64,000 nt of DNA from Bacteroidota bacterium (lineage in GTDB: Bacteria; Bacteroidota; Bacteroidia; 2-12-FULL-35-15), in assembly GCA_029237775.1 (NCBI GenBank), contig JAQZBR010000001.1, forward strand, positions 248,001 to 312,000, given 5' to 3'. How positions within the stretch are numbered: the stretch's first letter is position 1; each line of letters opens with the position of its first letter. The translations under genes were made by a program, and so were the position numbers. Below the pieces are notes generated by a model. It had not been told where the DNA came from, made no database searches, and saw only the letters and a program-made list of their open reading frames with translations. Below are positions 36,326 to 47,149 of this stretch, piece after piece.

Positions 36326-39300
36326 ATGAGTGAAATTAGAAAAGAATTAGAGAAACGCATTTTGGTGATCGATGGTGCAATGGGTACCATGATCCAGCAA
36401 TACAAGCTGGAAGAAAAAGATTATCGCGGCAAACGCTTCTCCGACTGGCACAAAGACCTCAAAGGAAACAACGATCTTTTATCGATCACACAACCACAGA
36501 TCATAAAATCGATCCATAAAGAATATCTTAAAGCCGGTGCTGATATTATCGAGACGAATACCTTCAGCGCGACAACGGTTGCAATGGCTGATTACGACAT
36601 GCAGGAGCTTGCGTATGAATTGAATTTTGAATCCGCTAAGGTTGCGAAAGAAGCGATAACTGAATTTCAAAAAGAAAGTGGCGACTCAACTCCCCGTTAC
36701 GTAGCCGGTGCATTCGGCCCAACCAACCGCACCTTATCTCTTTCTCCTGACGTGAATGATCCCGGTTTTCGCGCGATCACATTCGATGAGCTTGTGGAAG
36801 CATACTCCGAACAGTGCAGAGGATTAATGGATGGCGGATCGGATCTCCTCCTCGTTGAAACAATTTTCGACACGCTGAATGCGAAGGCTGCATTGTTCGC
36901 AATTCAGAATGTATGTAAAGAAAGAAATATTAAAATGCCGGTAATGGTTTCAGGAACCATAACAGATGCAAGCGGAAGAACACTCTCGGGACAGACGACC
37001 GAAGCATTTCTAAACTCTGTATCACATATTGATCTATTGAGCGTAGGGCTAAATTGCGCATTGGGAGCGAAAGACATGCGTCCTTATTTGGAAGAGCTTT
37101 CCGGTAAAGCACCTTTTTATGTGAGTGCCTATCCGAATGCCGGACTGCCGAATCAGTTTGGTGAATACGACCAGGATGCTCACGAAATGGGACATCAGAT
37201 CGAAGAATTTTTAAAGGCGGGATTTTTAAATATCGTAGGAGGATGCTGCGGAACAACACCAGCACATATTAAACGGATCGCTGAAATAGCGAAAAATTCC
37301 CGACCAAGAAAAAAGCCTGTCGCTGATCATTTAATGCATTTAAGCGGATTGGAACCGGTCACTCTTCGTCCGGAAAGTAATTTCATGAATGTTGGCGAAC
37401 GTACCAATGTAACAGGCTCAAAGAAATTCCTCCGTCTGATTAAGGAAGGAAATTACGAAGAAGCACTCTCGATCGCCCGTGAGCAAGTGGAAGGCGGAGC
37501 ACAGGTGATCGATGTGAATATGGATGAAGGGATGCTTGACTCGGAAGCGGCAATGACAAAGTTTCTGAATCTGATCGCATCGGAACCGGATATTTCAAGG
37601 GTTCCAATAATGATTGACTCTTCAAAATGGTCGGTGATAGAAGCAGGATTGAAATGTGTTCAGGGGAAGGCGATCGTGAATTCTATTTCGATGAAGGAAG
37701 GCGAAGAAAAATTCATTGAGCAGGCAAATAAAATAAAACAATACGGAGCAGCAGTCATTGTAATGGCTTTTGATGAAGTGGGACAGGCAGACACATTGCA
37801 ACGCAGAATAGATATATGTAAACGTGCATATGACATTCTTGTCGATAAAGTAAATTTCCCTCCTCAGGATATTATTTTCGATCCAAACATTTTTCCGGTA
37901 GCAACGGGAATGGAAGAGCATCGCTTGAACGCATTGGATTTTTTTAATGCCACAAAATGGATCAAGGAAAACCTTCCTTATGCAAAAGTAAGTGGTGGAG
38001 TAAGCAATGTGTCATTTTCATTCCGTGGAAATGATGTTGTGCGTGAAGCTATACATGGAGCTTTTCTTTATCATGCAGTTAAGAATGGAATGGATATGGG
38101 AATTGTGAATCCATCGCAATTGCAGGTATATGATGACATTCCGAAAGATCTTCTGGAGCTTGTCGAAGATGTTTTATTGAACAGAAGGGATGATGCGACA
38201 GAACGATTAGTGAATCATGCAGAAACATTAAAAGGAACATCGAATGAAAAAGCGGAAAAGGATGAAGCATGGAGAAAAGGAACTGTTGAAGAAAGGCTAA
38301 GTCACGCTCTTGTAAAAGGCATTGTTGAATATATTGATATTGATACCGAAGAAGCAAGAATAAAACTAGGCCGGCCTTTACATGTGATAGAAGGCCCTCT
38401 CATGGATGGGATGAATGTGGTTGGTGATCTTTTTGGAAGCGGAAAAATGTTTTTACCGCAAGTAGTAAAGAGTGCGAGGGTAATGAAGAAAGCTGTTGCC
38501 TATCTCGAACCATATTTACAACAAGAGAAAGAAACAAACCGTCTTGCTGGTATCGTTGGCAACGGCAGAACGAATGCAGGAAAGATCCTGTTGGCTACAG
38601 TCAAAGGAGATGTTCATGATATTGGTAAAAATATTGTGGGAGTTGTACTGGCTTGCAACAACTACGAGATCATAGATCTTGGCGTTATGGTTTCCTGTGA
38701 TAAGATCCTGGCCGAAGCAAAAAAAAATAATGTGGATGTTATCGGTTTAAGCGGACTGATCACTCCTTCTCTTGACGAAATGGTGCATGTTGCAAAAGAG
38801 ATGGAGCGTTTGCAATTCAAAACACCGTTACTGATTGGTGGCGCAACAACATCAAAAGTTCATACCGCTGTGAAGATTGCTCAGAATTATTCGGGGCCGG
38901 TGGTTCATGTGAATGATGCGAGCAAATCGGTTCCTGTTGCGAGCAGTCTGATCTCCGATATACTAAGATCTGATTTTATGCTAGAGGTTCAAAAGGATTA
39001 TGAGCGAGTTCGTGAACAAAATAAAAATGCGCAATCGCAAAATAAATTCATTTCTATTGAAGAGGCCCGAAAAAATAAATATCCGATTGACTGGAACAAA
39101 ACTGAAATCCATGAGCCGGCATTTACCGGCAATAAGGTTTTTAACGATTATTCCCTGGCGGAGATCGCTGAATACATCGACTGGACGCCATTTTTTATCA
39201 GCTGGGAAATGAAAGGGTCTTACCCGAAGATCCTGGAAGATAAGGAACGAGGTACGGAAGCGAAAAAACTATTTGCTGATGCACAAAAGATGCTTAAGCA

Positions 39301-40171
39301 AATCATTGATGAAAAGTGGTTGAAAGCGAATGCTGTGATTGGGATCTACCCGGCCGGTGCAGTTGAAGATGATATTGAAGTTTATGAGGACAAAGGAAGA
39401 TCGAAATTAAAAACAGTGTTCCATACTTTAAGACAGCAAACAAAAAAACCTGCAGGGCAATACAATGTTGCCTTGAGTGACTTTGTGAAACCCCTCTCTA
39501 ACTCTCCCCACAGGGGAGAGGACTTTAATAGCTCCGAATTAAATGCTACTAATAAAATTGATTGGCATCTGAATATTGATAACGCAAAAGAGCATCGCTC
39601 AAATCAAACTGAAGCTGAACAATTAGCCCTCTCCCCTGTGGGGAGAGTTGGAGAGGGGTGTGACTACCTCGGAGCATTCGCTGTAACAACCGGAATCGGA
39701 ATTGAGGAACATGTTGAACGGTTCGAAAAAGATCATGATGATTATTCTGCAATTATGCTTAAAGCTTTGGCAGACCGACTTGCAGAAGCCTTCGCGGAAC
39801 TGATGCACAAAAAGGTGAGAAAGGAATTATGGGGATATGCCAAAGAGGAGAATTTAAAAAATGAAGATCTTATAAAAGAAGAATATGCAGGAATCCGGCC
39901 GGCTCCGGGTTATCCCGCACAACCGGATCACACTGAAAAGCCTGCCTTATTCAAGTTGCTTGATGTAGAAAAGAATACAGGGATCATTTTAACAGAAAGC
40001 ATGGCCATGTTCCCAACGGCCGCAGTAAGTGGCTTGTATTTTGCTCATCCTGAATCTCATTATTTCGGAATTGGAAAAATCTCCAAAGACCAGGTTGAAG
40101 ATTATGCAAAAAGAAAAGGTTTAACAATGGAGGAAACAGAACGCTGGCTGGGACCAAATTTAGCTTACTAA
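36326..40171 (+). CDS. metH: Cobalamin-dependent methionine synthase with in-frame repeat insertion
   Basis: The 1281-residue enzyme transfers the methyl group of 5-methyltetrahydrofolate to homocysteine via cobalamin. The homocysteine domain has zinc ligands in GLNCALG (about residue 245) and GGCCGTT (about 307-308). The pterin domain begins [16 protein letters not shown] (about 352), followed by the cap domain and the B12 domain with ligand histidine in DVHDIGKN (about 764). A C-terminal reactivation domain contains [18 protein letters not shown]. Residues 1056-1111, inside the reactivation domain, are encoded by an inverted-repeat element and have no counterpart in the family. The frame is open throughout. 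Confidence 0.97.
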   Translation: MSEIRKELEKRILVIDGAMGTMIQQYKLEEKDYRGKRFSDWHKDLKGNNDLLSITQPQIIKSIHKEYLKAGADIIETNTFSATTVAMADYDMQELAYELNFESAKVAKEAITEFQKESGDSTPRYVAGAFGPTNRTLSLSPDVNDPGFRAITFDELVEAYSEQCRGLMDGGSDLLLVETIFDTLNAKAALFAIQNVCKERNIKMPVMVSGTITDASGRTLSGQTTEAFLNSVSHIDLLSVGLNCALGAKDMRPYLEELSGKAPFYVSAYPNAGLPNQFGEYDQDAHEMGHQIEEFLKAGFLNIVGGCCGTTPAHIKRIAEIAKNSRPRKKPVADHLMHLSGLEPVTLRPESNFMNVGERTNVTGSKKFLRLIKEGNYEEALSIAREQVEGGAQVIDVNMDEGMLDSEAAMTKFLNLIASEPDISRVPIMIDSSKWSVIEAGLKCVQGKAIVNSISMKEGEEKFIEQANKIKQYGAAVIVMAFDEVGQADTLQRRIDICKRAYDILVDKVNFPPQDIIFDPNIFPVATGMEEHRLNALDFFNATKWIKENLPYAKVSGGVSNVSFSFRGNDVVREAIHGAFLYHAVKNGMDMGIVNPSQLQVYDDIPKDLLELVEDVLLNRRDDATERLVNHAETLKGTSNEKAEKDEAWRKGTVEERLSHALVKGIVEYIDIDTEEARIKLGRPLHVIEGPLMDGMNVVGDLFGSGKMFLPQVVKSARVMKKAVAYLEPYLQQEKETNRLAGIVGNGRTNAGKILLATVKGDVHDIGKNIVGVVLACNNYEIIDLGVMVSCDKILAEAKKNNVDVIGLSGLITPSLDEMVHVAKEMERLQFKTPLLIGGATTSKVHTAVKIAQNYSGPVVHVNDASKSVPVASSLISDILRSDFMLEVQKDYERVREQNKNAQSQNKFISIEEARKNKYPIDWNKTEIHEPAFTGNKVFNDYSLAEIAEYIDWTPFFISWEMKGSYPKILEDKERGTEAKKLFADAQKMLKQIIDEKWLKANAVIGIYPAGAVEDDIEVYEDKGRSKLKTVFHTLRQQTKKPAGQYNVALSDFVKPLSNSPHRGEDFNSSELNATNKIDWHLNIDNAKEHRSNQTEAEQLALSPVGRVGEGCDYLGAFAVTTGIGIEEHVERFEKDHDDYSAIMLKALADRLAEAFAELMHKKVRKELWGYAKEENLKNEDLIKEEYAGIRPAPGYPAQPDHTEKPALFKLLDVEKNTGIILTESMAMFPTAAVSGLYFAHPESHYFGIGKISKDQVEDYAKRKGLTMEETERWLGPNLAY
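39491..39658. repeat. In-frame inverted-repeat element inside metH
   Basis: 31-bp arms at 39491-39521 and 39628-39658 match as inverted repeats at 30 of 31 positions. Each arm itself contains a hairpin (CTCTCCCC and GGGGAGAG around ACA). The unit is 168 bp, exactly 56 codons, and is free of stops in the metH frame. It encodes [10 protein letters not shown] near one end and [10 protein letters not shown] near the other, between VALSDFV and [11 protein letters not shown], which normally lie close together. Confidence 0.88.
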
Positions 40172-40183
40172 AAAAAATTGACC

Positions 40184-40591
40184 ATGAAACATTTAAAAAC
40201 ACTTTTATTGATTTGCGTTTTAGGTTTTGGCGCAAACGCCTTCGCACAAAAAGCGAAAGAAAAAGCCGAAAAGAATAATGGGGGTTATGAATTTAAAGGA
40301 CCGTACTATGAAGGTTTGGCGAGGGTTAAAACTTCAGAGAAAAAATGGGGCTTTGTGGATACAACCGGCAATGTTGTGGTTAAACCAAAATACAATGCTG
40401 TTGAGAATTTCTCTGATGGCCTGGCGAGAGTGCGCACTGGAACTAAATGGGGCCTCGTGGATAAAAGCGGGAATGAAGTGATCAAACCAACTTTTGATGC
40501 CATCTACGAATTTGTAAATGGGAAAGCTCAAGTGCTTTTAAACGGGGAAAAGTATTATATGAATAAGCAAGGGCAAAGGGTGGATAAGTAA
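40184..40591 (+). CDS. Exported WG-repeat protein
   Basis: The 135-residue product starts at the ATG at 40184 with a signal peptide ending near ANAFAQ. Three WG-type repeats follow (KWGFVDTTGNVVVKPKYNAV, KWGLVDKSGNEVIKPTFDAI and a partial one), forming a beta-rich module also found in KWG proteins. It follows metH by 12 bases and could be cotranscribed, though no functional link is evident. Confidence 0.85.
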   Translation: MKHLKTLLLICVLGFGANAFAQKAKEKAEKNNGGYEFKGPYYEGLARVKTSEKKWGFVDTTGNVVVKPKYNAVENFSDGLARVRTGTKWGLVDKSGNEVIKPTFDAIYEFVNGKAQVLLNGEKYYMNKQGQRVDK

Positions 40592-40593
40592 AT

Positions 40594-42141
40594 CTAAAAT
40601 TTTATCGACTTCAGTTCGAAATTATCCTTGTTGATTTTATGATAAATAATAATAGTATGATCGTCCATGAGGTACTGAAAATTATCAAAGTCCGCATCGC
40701 TGGAACTATCGTATACATATAAATCTTCTTCATAAGGTTTATTTACTGACAAATCGACTAACTTAACAATATGCTTTCCTTTATATAATAAGCTCATCAG
40801 TATTTTTTTCCCATCTGAAGTTTGATCATAATATTTATAATACTCCTGATCTTTATCTATTGGATTAATTAAATCTTTATCAAACAAGAAGATTGAATTA
40901 GAAGTTAAATTTAGAAGGCTGTCTAATTTCAGCCTACAAACCCCGACAGGAACCCAGCGCGTATATTCACCATTGGTTAAAAATAATCTTCTTGGAGAAA
41001 AATCTTCAAAAATTAAAGTATATTCTCCACGCAAACTCTTCTTAATAAATTTAACTAAAGGAAATTGGTAATCTACCTTAAAGTTTTTGAATCCTGCAGC
41101 AGATAAATCAGGGAGGCTTAATTTTTGAAGATCTAGCTGTTTGCCAGTTAAATCAAATTTTATAATAATCAATTTAGAAACCCGCATTTGATCCCGGGAT
41201 TTATACTTTGGGTCAATTGAGTTGCCAGCTATAAATATTTCTTTAAGTTCTGGATCGTAGATTCCTTTTGTAAAGTAAAATTCCTCATTTCCACTCTCTG
41301 GATTAATTTCCACTTTTTGGACTCTATTCCCAGTTTTCGAATCCAAAATATATAAAAAAGATTTACCTAACCTTTTACCTTCTCCTTTAGAGGCGATGAA
41401 GGCAATCGTTACTTTTTCATCTAGATGAATAAAATCCGCCATAAAGATTTCCTTTTCATCCAGAGGTGCTTCCCATTTTTGTTTATAGGTATTGGCATAT
41501 TTTGTTTCATTCCGGCTATAACGCCTAACGGCCTGCTTAGGATCACTTTGGGAAAAAGGATAAGCGAAAGCCGGCTCTACCATGATGGGTGAATTTAAAG
41601 GGTAGTCCTGCGGAGCAATCATTTTTATCCCTCCATTAGCGGCATAATTTATCTGAAACCAATCATTATCTAAATAATTTGTATCAATATTAAATCTAGA
41701 AAAGAAGTAGGGAACTGGTTGCATATAATTATTCAACCCGCCAGCTTTAACTTCATCAATAAACTTTTGTTTGTCTGAGTCTGAATACTCGAACCAACCT
41801 TTTTCATTTAAATCTTTATCTAAAACCAAATAATAATCAGGGCATTTCCCTTTACAAGCAGCTGCAACCTTTATTTCATCCAGAGTTGTTTCAAAATACG
41901 CCAAACCATTAAAATTATCCCCCGGAGGCAACACTTTGGAAAACTCTTTATAAATGACTAAATTTTTATCATATAATGTAATATTAAGACTATATGTTTT
42001 ATCAGATATTTTAATCCCACCAACGAGAATATAATCCCCAAACCTCTTTGACTGAGTGCCACGGAGTTGAATATTCATTTCCTGAGAAAATGAAACACTA
42101 AATACTAATAATAAGAGTGCAGTGACTAAAATTTTATTCAT
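40594..42141 (-). CDS. Exported hypothetical protein, about 515 residues
   Basis: The start is taken at 42141 (MNKILVTALLLLVFSVSFSQ, a signal peptide); the longer frame would begin inside the tryptophan dioxygenase gene. The mature part is rich in beta-strands with repeated blade-like units (DFIHLDEKVTIAFIASKGEG, FLYILDSKTGNRVQKVEI, KEIFIAGNSIDPKYKSRD), suggesting a propeller-like fold. No T9SS domain is present. Function is not recognised. It lies 10 bases after the dioxygenase on the same strand. Confidence 0.7.
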   Translation of the reverse strand: MNKILVTALLLLVFSVSFSQEMNIQLRGTQSKRFGDYILVGGIKISDKTYSLNITLYDKNLVIYKEFSKVLPPGDNFNGLAYFETTLDEIKVAAACKGKCPDYYLVLDKDLNEKGWFEYSDSDKQKFIDEVKAGGLNNYMQPVPYFFSRFNIDTNYLDNDWFQINYAANGGIKMIAPQDYPLNSPIMVEPAFAYPFSQSDPKQAVRRYSRNETKYANTYKQKWEAPLDEKEIFMADFIHLDEKVTIAFIASKGEGKRLGKSFLYILDSKTGNRVQKVEINPESGNEEFYFTKGIYDPELKEIFIAGNSIDPKYKSRDQMRVSKLIIIKFDLTGKQLDLQKLSLPDLSAAGFKNFKVDYQFPLVKFIKKSLRGEYTLIFEDFSPRRLFLTNGEYTRWVPVGVCRLKLDSLLNLTSNSIFLFDKDLINPIDKDQEYYKYYDQTSDGKKILMSLLYKGKHIVKLVDLSVNKPYEEDLYVYDSSSDADFDNFQYLMDDHTIIIYHKINKDNFELKSIKF

Positions 42142-42151
42142 CTTGATTTTT

Positions 42152-43060
42152 TTACTTCCCCCAATTCTCAATTTCCTCAGCAGTCCACAATTGCGGAAAA
42201 AAGATTCTCCGCTGATAAGATGGGTGAAGATATTTCTGCCATTCGCTGCCACCTGTCGCGGCTTTATTTTCACCTTTTGAATTCAAATAATATGCTGCTG
42301 TTTTAATATGCGCCATTGGCCAGATCACATTGTAGGTGTGATCAAACTCACGCATTGCATATTTCAGCTCCTTAACATCCTCATCGTTTTGATCAAGTGA
42401 TAAAAAGCGGTGATACACGTTTTTCCCTTTATATTTATTGGCTGCGAGCTTTAGTGAGTCTAAATATTTATCTTCAAAATGCTGTAAGGTCAATGTCTTT
42501 TTTCCTGTCTTATGATCAAGCCCGCCATCTTTCCAGTAAAGGTTCTCAAATAAAAATTCCATATCAGTAGAATCATTCACCTGGCTCTTTGTACGTGCAT
42601 TCACGAGCAGATGTGCATCGGTGCAGAACAATTCGATGAACCTGAATTGTGCCGACTGGAAGCCACTTGCCGGAGCCAGTGTTAAACGAAACTGGTTATA
42701 CTGATCATAATCCATTCCTTCACGCATAACGCTAAAGGAGGCAGTAAGAACTCCAGCATAACGGTTGATACGTTCGATCTTTTCCCTGAACAGTTTTGTA
42801 TCTATCAGTTCATTGTCTACGATCTGTTTTATTTCATGTGTGATAAGCTTAAGCAATAACTCAGTAACCTGATGATACATTATAAAAATAGGCTCATCCG
42901 GAAAATCAGTGCGTGGCTTTTGAAGTGTAAGTAAAGTATCCAGCTCAATATAATCCCAATAATTAATTGGCTTGCTATGATAAAGTCCTTTCAGGTAGGT
43001 TTCAGGATTTTGTCCCAGGTTGCGGTATTTCTCCTCTATATCTTTAATAATATCGTCCAT
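42152..43060 (-). CDS. kynA: Tryptophan 2,3-dioxygenase
   Basis: The 302-residue heme enzyme opens tryptophan to N-formylkynurenine, the first kynurenine step. Signatures include INYWDYIELDTLLTLQ, FIMYHQVTELLLKLITHEI, ASGFQSAQFRFIE, a heme-histidine region at MAHIKTAAYYLNSKG and AATGGSEWQKYLHPSYQRR, followed by PQLWTAEEI. The ATG at 43060 is used rather than a TTG two codons upstream. KMO and kynureninase lie 30-35 kb away in this window. No kynurenine formamidase or 3-hydroxyanthranilate dioxygenase is visible here. Confidence 0.95.
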   Translation of the reverse strand: MDDIIKDIEEKYRNLGQNPETYLKGLYHSKPINYWDYIELDTLLTLQKPRTDFPDEPIFIMYHQVTELLLKLITHEIKQIVDNELIDTKLFREKIERINRYAGVLTASFSVMREGMDYDQYNQFRLTLAPASGFQSAQFRFIELFCTDAHLLVNARTKSQVNDSTDMEFLFENLYWKDGGLDHKTGKKTLTLQHFEDKYLDSLKLAANKYKGKNVYHRFLSLDQNDEDVKELKYAMREFDHTYNVIWPMAHIKTAAYYLNSKGENKAATGGSEWQKYLHPSYQRRIFFPQLWTAEEIENWGK

Positions 43061-43208
43061 TTGCAATCAAAATTTTACCGAAGATACTATCTTATTAATA
43101 AAAAATGATATGACTTTTATCAATTTGTTCGTCTGATATCCGGCTATTTTCCAAACTTGCTTATTCCCTTTCTTTTTAGTAAAATTGTAGAACTACTCAA
43201 ATTCCCCA

Positions 43209-44792
43209 ATGTTTAAAAGAAGCTGGAAATTATTTTCCAAAATAGGTTTGCAAAACGATACGGGAACTTCTGTTGCCAAGCGAATCAAACTTACCAACCA
43301 GCTTGCTCTTATCTCCACTCTGTTGACCCTGTTTTACATTCCCATATTCATTTACTGGGGCTTTTCGAATGTGGTTGTTTTTCAGCTGATCGCATTGTGT
43401 GTTTACCCTGCATCGATCCTTCTCTCGGTGGTTTCATATAATCTTCTTTCCCGTTATATTTACATTATTGGCCTGTTTCTTCATATGTTCGTGTTATGCC
43501 TCTTTTTCGGAGAAGCCTCGCAAATGCATCTTTTATTCATTCCGGTTACCGCCACACCTCTGATTCTTTTCGATCTAAAGCAATTAAAAATAATTATCAG
43601 CTTGGTTGTCATAGCAATCCTTCTTTATTCCTCACTTTACTTCCTGCATTTCACCTCACCAATGATTGAGATTCCGGATTCGCTTATCACTACGATGCGG
43701 TTATGGTTTAACGTGACTGCAATACTGGGTGAAGTTGCAGTGATAGGATCTTTTGTTTATAATTTTGAGCATTCTGCCAAGATCCTTAATCACAACAACC
43801 TGCTTTTACAGGAACAATTGCAGGCTATTTTCGAAAATTCCTATGATGCTCTGTTTCTTGTCGACTGGAAAAAAAGGAAGATCATTAAGGTAAACCAACG
43901 TGCTGTTGAAATGTTTGGAATGCAGGGTGAGCGTGAATTTTACGACAGCTATGGAATAGATCTTCACAAAACATTGCCGACAGAGGCAGAAATGTTACAC
44001 ATGCGCAAAACCCTTGCGGAGAAAGGAATGTATGAGGCTGAAGTTTTATACAAAACAAAACAGAATACAGAATTCTGGGGTGCGCTCGCAATCAAGCTTG
44101 TTTCTATAGGATCACAACAATACCAATCCGTGCGCGTTACAGATATCACTGTTGAGAAAAAAGCCAAGGAACATATTGAAGCTTCATTGCTTGAAAAAGA
44201 GATCCTTCTTTCAGAGATCCATCATAGAGTTAAAAATAACATGGCCGTAATAAGCGGTTTGTTAGGCCTTCAATCGGGTTATGTGGAAGATGAGAAATCT
44301 AAGCTCGTGTTTGAAGAAAGTCGTAACCGGATTCATTCAATGGCATTGATACACGATAAGCTTTATCAGCACGAAACATTTGCAAGAATTGATTTTAACT
44401 CCTATTGCAGCGATCTTATTAATTATATAAGATCATCCTATAATTCCTCACACGCAAAGGTCAACTTTACTCTGAATTGTCACGATGTTTACATTGATAT
44501 CAAGAATGCGGTTCCCTGCGGGCTCATTTTAAATGAACTGGTATCAAACGCTTATAAACATGCTTTTAAAGGAAGGGACGAAGGAGAGATCAGGATCACA
44601 TGTACCAAAATGGGTGAAAAAGTAACAATGATGGTAAGTGATAACGGGATTGGCTTTGACGCGGAAAATACTCTGAGAGAGCCTGTGTCGCTTGGGCTTA
44701 CCCTCATCTCCGCGTTGATTAACCAAATCAATGGATCAGTGAAAACAGTGAACAAAAACGGAATGTCTTATTATATCTCTTTTGAAGAATAA
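43209..44792 (+). CDS. Membrane-bound PAS histidine kinase (HisKA_2 type)
   Basis: The 527-residue kinase has six membrane helices in about the first 190 residues (LALISTLLTLFYIPIFIYW to VTAILGEVAVIGSFVYNF), then a PAS domain (AIFENSYDALFLVDWKKRKI). A HisKA_2 phosphoacceptor follows (ILLSEIHHRVKNNMAVISGL), with an HATPase domain (LILNELVSNAYKHAF, DNGIGFDAENTL, GLTLISALINQINGS). The HHRVKNN motif is typical of HWE/HisKA_2 kinases often paired with stand-alone receivers. The cognate receiver gene follows by four bases. Confidence 0.92.
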   Translation: MFKRSWKLFSKIGLQNDTGTSVAKRIKLTNQLALISTLLTLFYIPIFIYWGFSNVVVFQLIALCVYPASILLSVVSYNLLSRYIYIIGLFLHMFVLCLFFGEASQMHLLFIPVTATPLILFDLKQLKIIISLVVIAILLYSSLYFLHFTSPMIEIPDSLITTMRLWFNVTAILGEVAVIGSFVYNFEHSAKILNHNNLLLQEQLQAIFENSYDALFLVDWKKRKIIKVNQRAVEMFGMQGEREFYDSYGIDLHKTLPTEAEMLHMRKTLAEKGMYEAEVLYKTKQNTEFWGALAIKLVSIGSQQYQSVRVTDITVEKKAKEHIEASLLEKEILLSEIHHRVKNNMAVISGLLGLQSGYVEDEKSKLVFEESRNRIHSMALIHDKLYQHETFARIDFNSYCSDLINYIRSSYNSSHAKVNFTLNCHDVYIDIKNAVPCGLILNELVSNAYKHAFKGRDEGEIRITCTKMGEKVTMMVSDNGIGFDAENTLREPVSLGLTLISALINQINGSVKTVNKNGMSYYISFEE

Positions 44793-44796
44793 AACC

Positions 44797-45156
44797 ATGG
44801 CAAAAATAATTGTAGTTGAAGACGAAGCAATAGTGGCAATGGCAACCAAAATGATGCTTGCAACACTTTCTCATGAGATAATTTCCGTTGTTTCCATGGC
44901 AGAACAAGCGCTGGACGCTGTAAATAATGGTGAAGCTGATCTCATCCTAATGGACATAAAACTAAAAGGTGAAATGGATGGGATCCATGCAGCGGAAGAG
45001 ATCCGTAAATCAAAAAACACACCGATACTTTTTGTGACAGGCAACTCCGATGCAAAAACCAAATTGCGGATCGATAAGATCAGCAATTCCTCTATTCTGC
45101 AAAAACCTGTAATGGTTGAAGATCTTAGTCACTCTTTAAAACTTCTGTTGAATTAA
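44797..45156 (+). CDS. Single-domain response regulator receiver
   Basis: The 119-residue CheY-like receiver starts at the ATG at 44797 (MAKIIVVEDEAIVAMA). The acidic pair (VVEDE), the phospho-Asp in ADLILMDIKLKGEMDG, the threonine in ILFVTGNSD and the lysine in SILQKPV are all present. There is no output domain, so it probably acts by protein contact or as a phosphorelay partner for the kinase upstream. Its stop overlaps the helicase ATG by one base. Confidence 0.93.
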   Translation: MAKIIVVEDEAIVAMATKMMLATLSHEIISVVSMAEQALDAVNNGEADLILMDIKLKGEMDGIHAAEEIRKSKNTPILFVTGNSDAKTKLRIDKISNSSILQKPVMVEDLSHSLKLLLN

Positions 45157-47087
45157 TGCGTGAAGAAGGATTGGAGCGTTTTAAAAAACTTCAGGAACTT
45201 TTAAAAATCGAACGAGATGAGGACCTTGCTCAATACCGTTCGTTCTTTTTAAAGAATAACATCAATTACAGAAAAGAGAATGGGGTTACCTGGTATCCGA
45301 TCATTATCAGCAATGTGGAGATCGGCTTAGGTGAATATCTTCTTATAGATGTTGAACGCACCACCAATCATAATGAACCGCATCGTTTCTCAGGCGGCAA
45401 AATCGCTTCCCTTTTCTCGAACAATCATCAGGATGCGAAGCCCATCAACGGCACGATAAAAGTATTAAATGCTAACAAGCTCCGCCTCTCATTAACCCTT
45501 GATGAATTACCTGACTGGACCGATGATGGCAAACTGGGAATCAATTTGCTATTTGACGAAACCAGCTATAAAGAAATGGACATCGCCCTTGAAAAGGTGA
45601 TGAGCGCTTCAAACAACCGATTATCTCAGTTGCGCGATATTGTTACAGGAAAAAAGAAAGCTGAATTCGGCAAGACCGATGACTCGCTTCACATCACGGG
45701 CCTGAACCAATCACAAAATGCAGCAGTACAAAAGATCCTGTCTGCCAAAGACATTGCGATCATTCACGGCCCGCCAGGGACAGGAAAAACAACAACTCTT
45801 GTTCAGGCGATCAGACAAACATTAAAAACAGAAAAGCGCGTGCTTGTCTGCAGCTCCAGCAACACTGCCGTTGACCTGTTGACAGAGAAGCTTCATCGCG
45901 AAGGCATCAACGTGCTTCGCCTGGGGAACCCAGCAAGGATCTCTGAAGACGTGATCAATAATACACTTGATGCAAAGATAACAGCACACGAATCGTATAA
46001 GGATCTCAAATCTTACCGAAAAACTGCCGAAGAATATTTCCGGATGGCAGGTAAATATAAACGAACGTTCGGCCGGGAAGACAGGGAACAGCGACAACTC
46101 TTTTATCAGGAAGCACGAAAGATCCTTCAGGAAGCAAAGGTTCTGGAAGACTTCATCCTCTCCGAACAATTTGACAAAGCACAGGTTATTGCGTGCACTC
46201 CCGTAGTTTCTTCCGGAAGGATGATGCGCGATAAACATTTCTCCACAGTATTCATTGATGAGGCCGCACAGGCATTGGAACCGATGTGCTGGATTCCCAT
46301 CACCAGAAGCGACAGGGTGATTTTTGCAGGTGACCACTTTCAATTACCTCCGACAGTCAAATCGAAGAAAGCAGAAGACCAGGGTTTAAAACAGACTTTG
46401 TTTGAACATTGCATGCAAATGGAAAATGTTTCCGTTATGCTTAATACGCAATACCGCATGAATGAAAAGATCATGAACTTTTCAAATACAGAATTTTATG
46501 ATGGAGAGCTTAAAGCCGATGCATCAGTGAAAGATACATTGCTTAGCTTTGATGAAAATGAACATTTAATTCATTCACCCTTCGACTTTATAGACACAGC
46601 AGGTTGCGGTTATACAGAGATCATCAACCCCGAAAGTTTAAGCATTGCGAATCCGGAAGAAGCTACTCTTCTTGTTGATCATCTTAAATTACTGCTACAA
46701 CAATTCGAACAAAGCAATAAAAGCGGAAAGAAAATAAGCATCGGAATTATCTCACCTTATAAAGAACAGGTTCAGCATTTAACTCTGAAAATAAATGAAG
46801 ATGACCTCCTGAAAAATTATTTATCACAGATCGCGGTGAAAACGGTTGACGGATTTCAGGGACAGGAACGGGATGTCATATACATAAGCATGGTTCGCTC
46901 CAATGATAGTATGGAAATAGGATTCCTGAGTGATACGAGAAGGATGAATGTAGCCCTCACAAGAGCTAAGAAAAAGCTTGTTGTGATCGGTGACAGCGCA
47001 ACTTTCGGAAGCCATCCTTTTTATAAAGATTTCCTTGACTATGTCGATTCGATAAACGCCCATAAAAGCGCCTGGGAATTCATTTAA
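45156..47087 (+). CDS. SF1 helicase of the UPF1/IGHMBP2-like group
   Basis: The 643-residue ATPase has Walker A (IHGPPGTGKTTTLVQAI), motif Ia (VCSSSNTAVDLLTEKL), Walker B (VFIDEAAQALEP), motif III (FAGDHFQLPPTVK), motif IV-type YRMNEKIMNF, and motifs V/VI (VKTVDGFQGQERDVIYISMV, FLSDTRRMNVALTRAKKKL). An N-terminal barrel-like region precedes the helicase core. Such proteins unwind RNA or DNA 5' to 3'. It is translationally coupled to the receiver gene, although a functional link with signalling is not obvious. Confidence 0.93.
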   Translation: MREEGLERFKKLQELLKIERDEDLAQYRSFFLKNNINYRKENGVTWYPIIISNVEIGLGEYLLIDVERTTNHNEPHRFSGGKIASLFSNNHQDAKPINGTIKVLNANKLRLSLTLDELPDWTDDGKLGINLLFDETSYKEMDIALEKVMSASNNRLSQLRDIVTGKKKAEFGKTDDSLHITGLNQSQNAAVQKILSAKDIAIIHGPPGTGKTTTLVQAIRQTLKTEKRVLVCSSSNTAVDLLTEKLHREGINVLRLGNPARISEDVINNTLDAKITAHESYKDLKSYRKTAEEYFRMAGKYKRTFGREDREQRQLFYQEARKILQEAKVLEDFILSEQFDKAQVIACTPVVSSGRMMRDKHFSTVFIDEAAQALEPMCWIPITRSDRVIFAGDHFQLPPTVKSKKAEDQGLKQTLFEHCMQMENVSVMLNTQYRMNEKIMNFSNTEFYDGELKADASVKDTLLSFDENEHLIHSPFDFIDTAGCGYTEIINPESLSIANPEEATLLVDHLKLLLQQFEQSNKSGKKISIGIISPYKEQVQHLTLKINEDDLLKNYLSQIAVKTVDGFQGQERDVIYISMVRSNDSMEIGFLSDTRRMNVALTRAKKKLVVIGDSATFGSHPFYKDFLDYVDSINAHKSAWEFI

Positions 47088-47149
47088 AAGCGTCAGAATC
47101 AGACTGTCTCCAGCCTAAACAAATTTTACCGGAATTGGGTATATTGTTT

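Noticed and set aside
36930-38357. Long minus-strand frames opposite metH
   Set aside because: They are shadows of a well-supported gene, have no recognised domains, and begin without promoter or ribosome-binding context.
42142-42273. Longer start for the exported protein ending at 40594
   Set aside because: It would overlap the dioxygenase coding region out of frame; the signal peptide begins at 42141.
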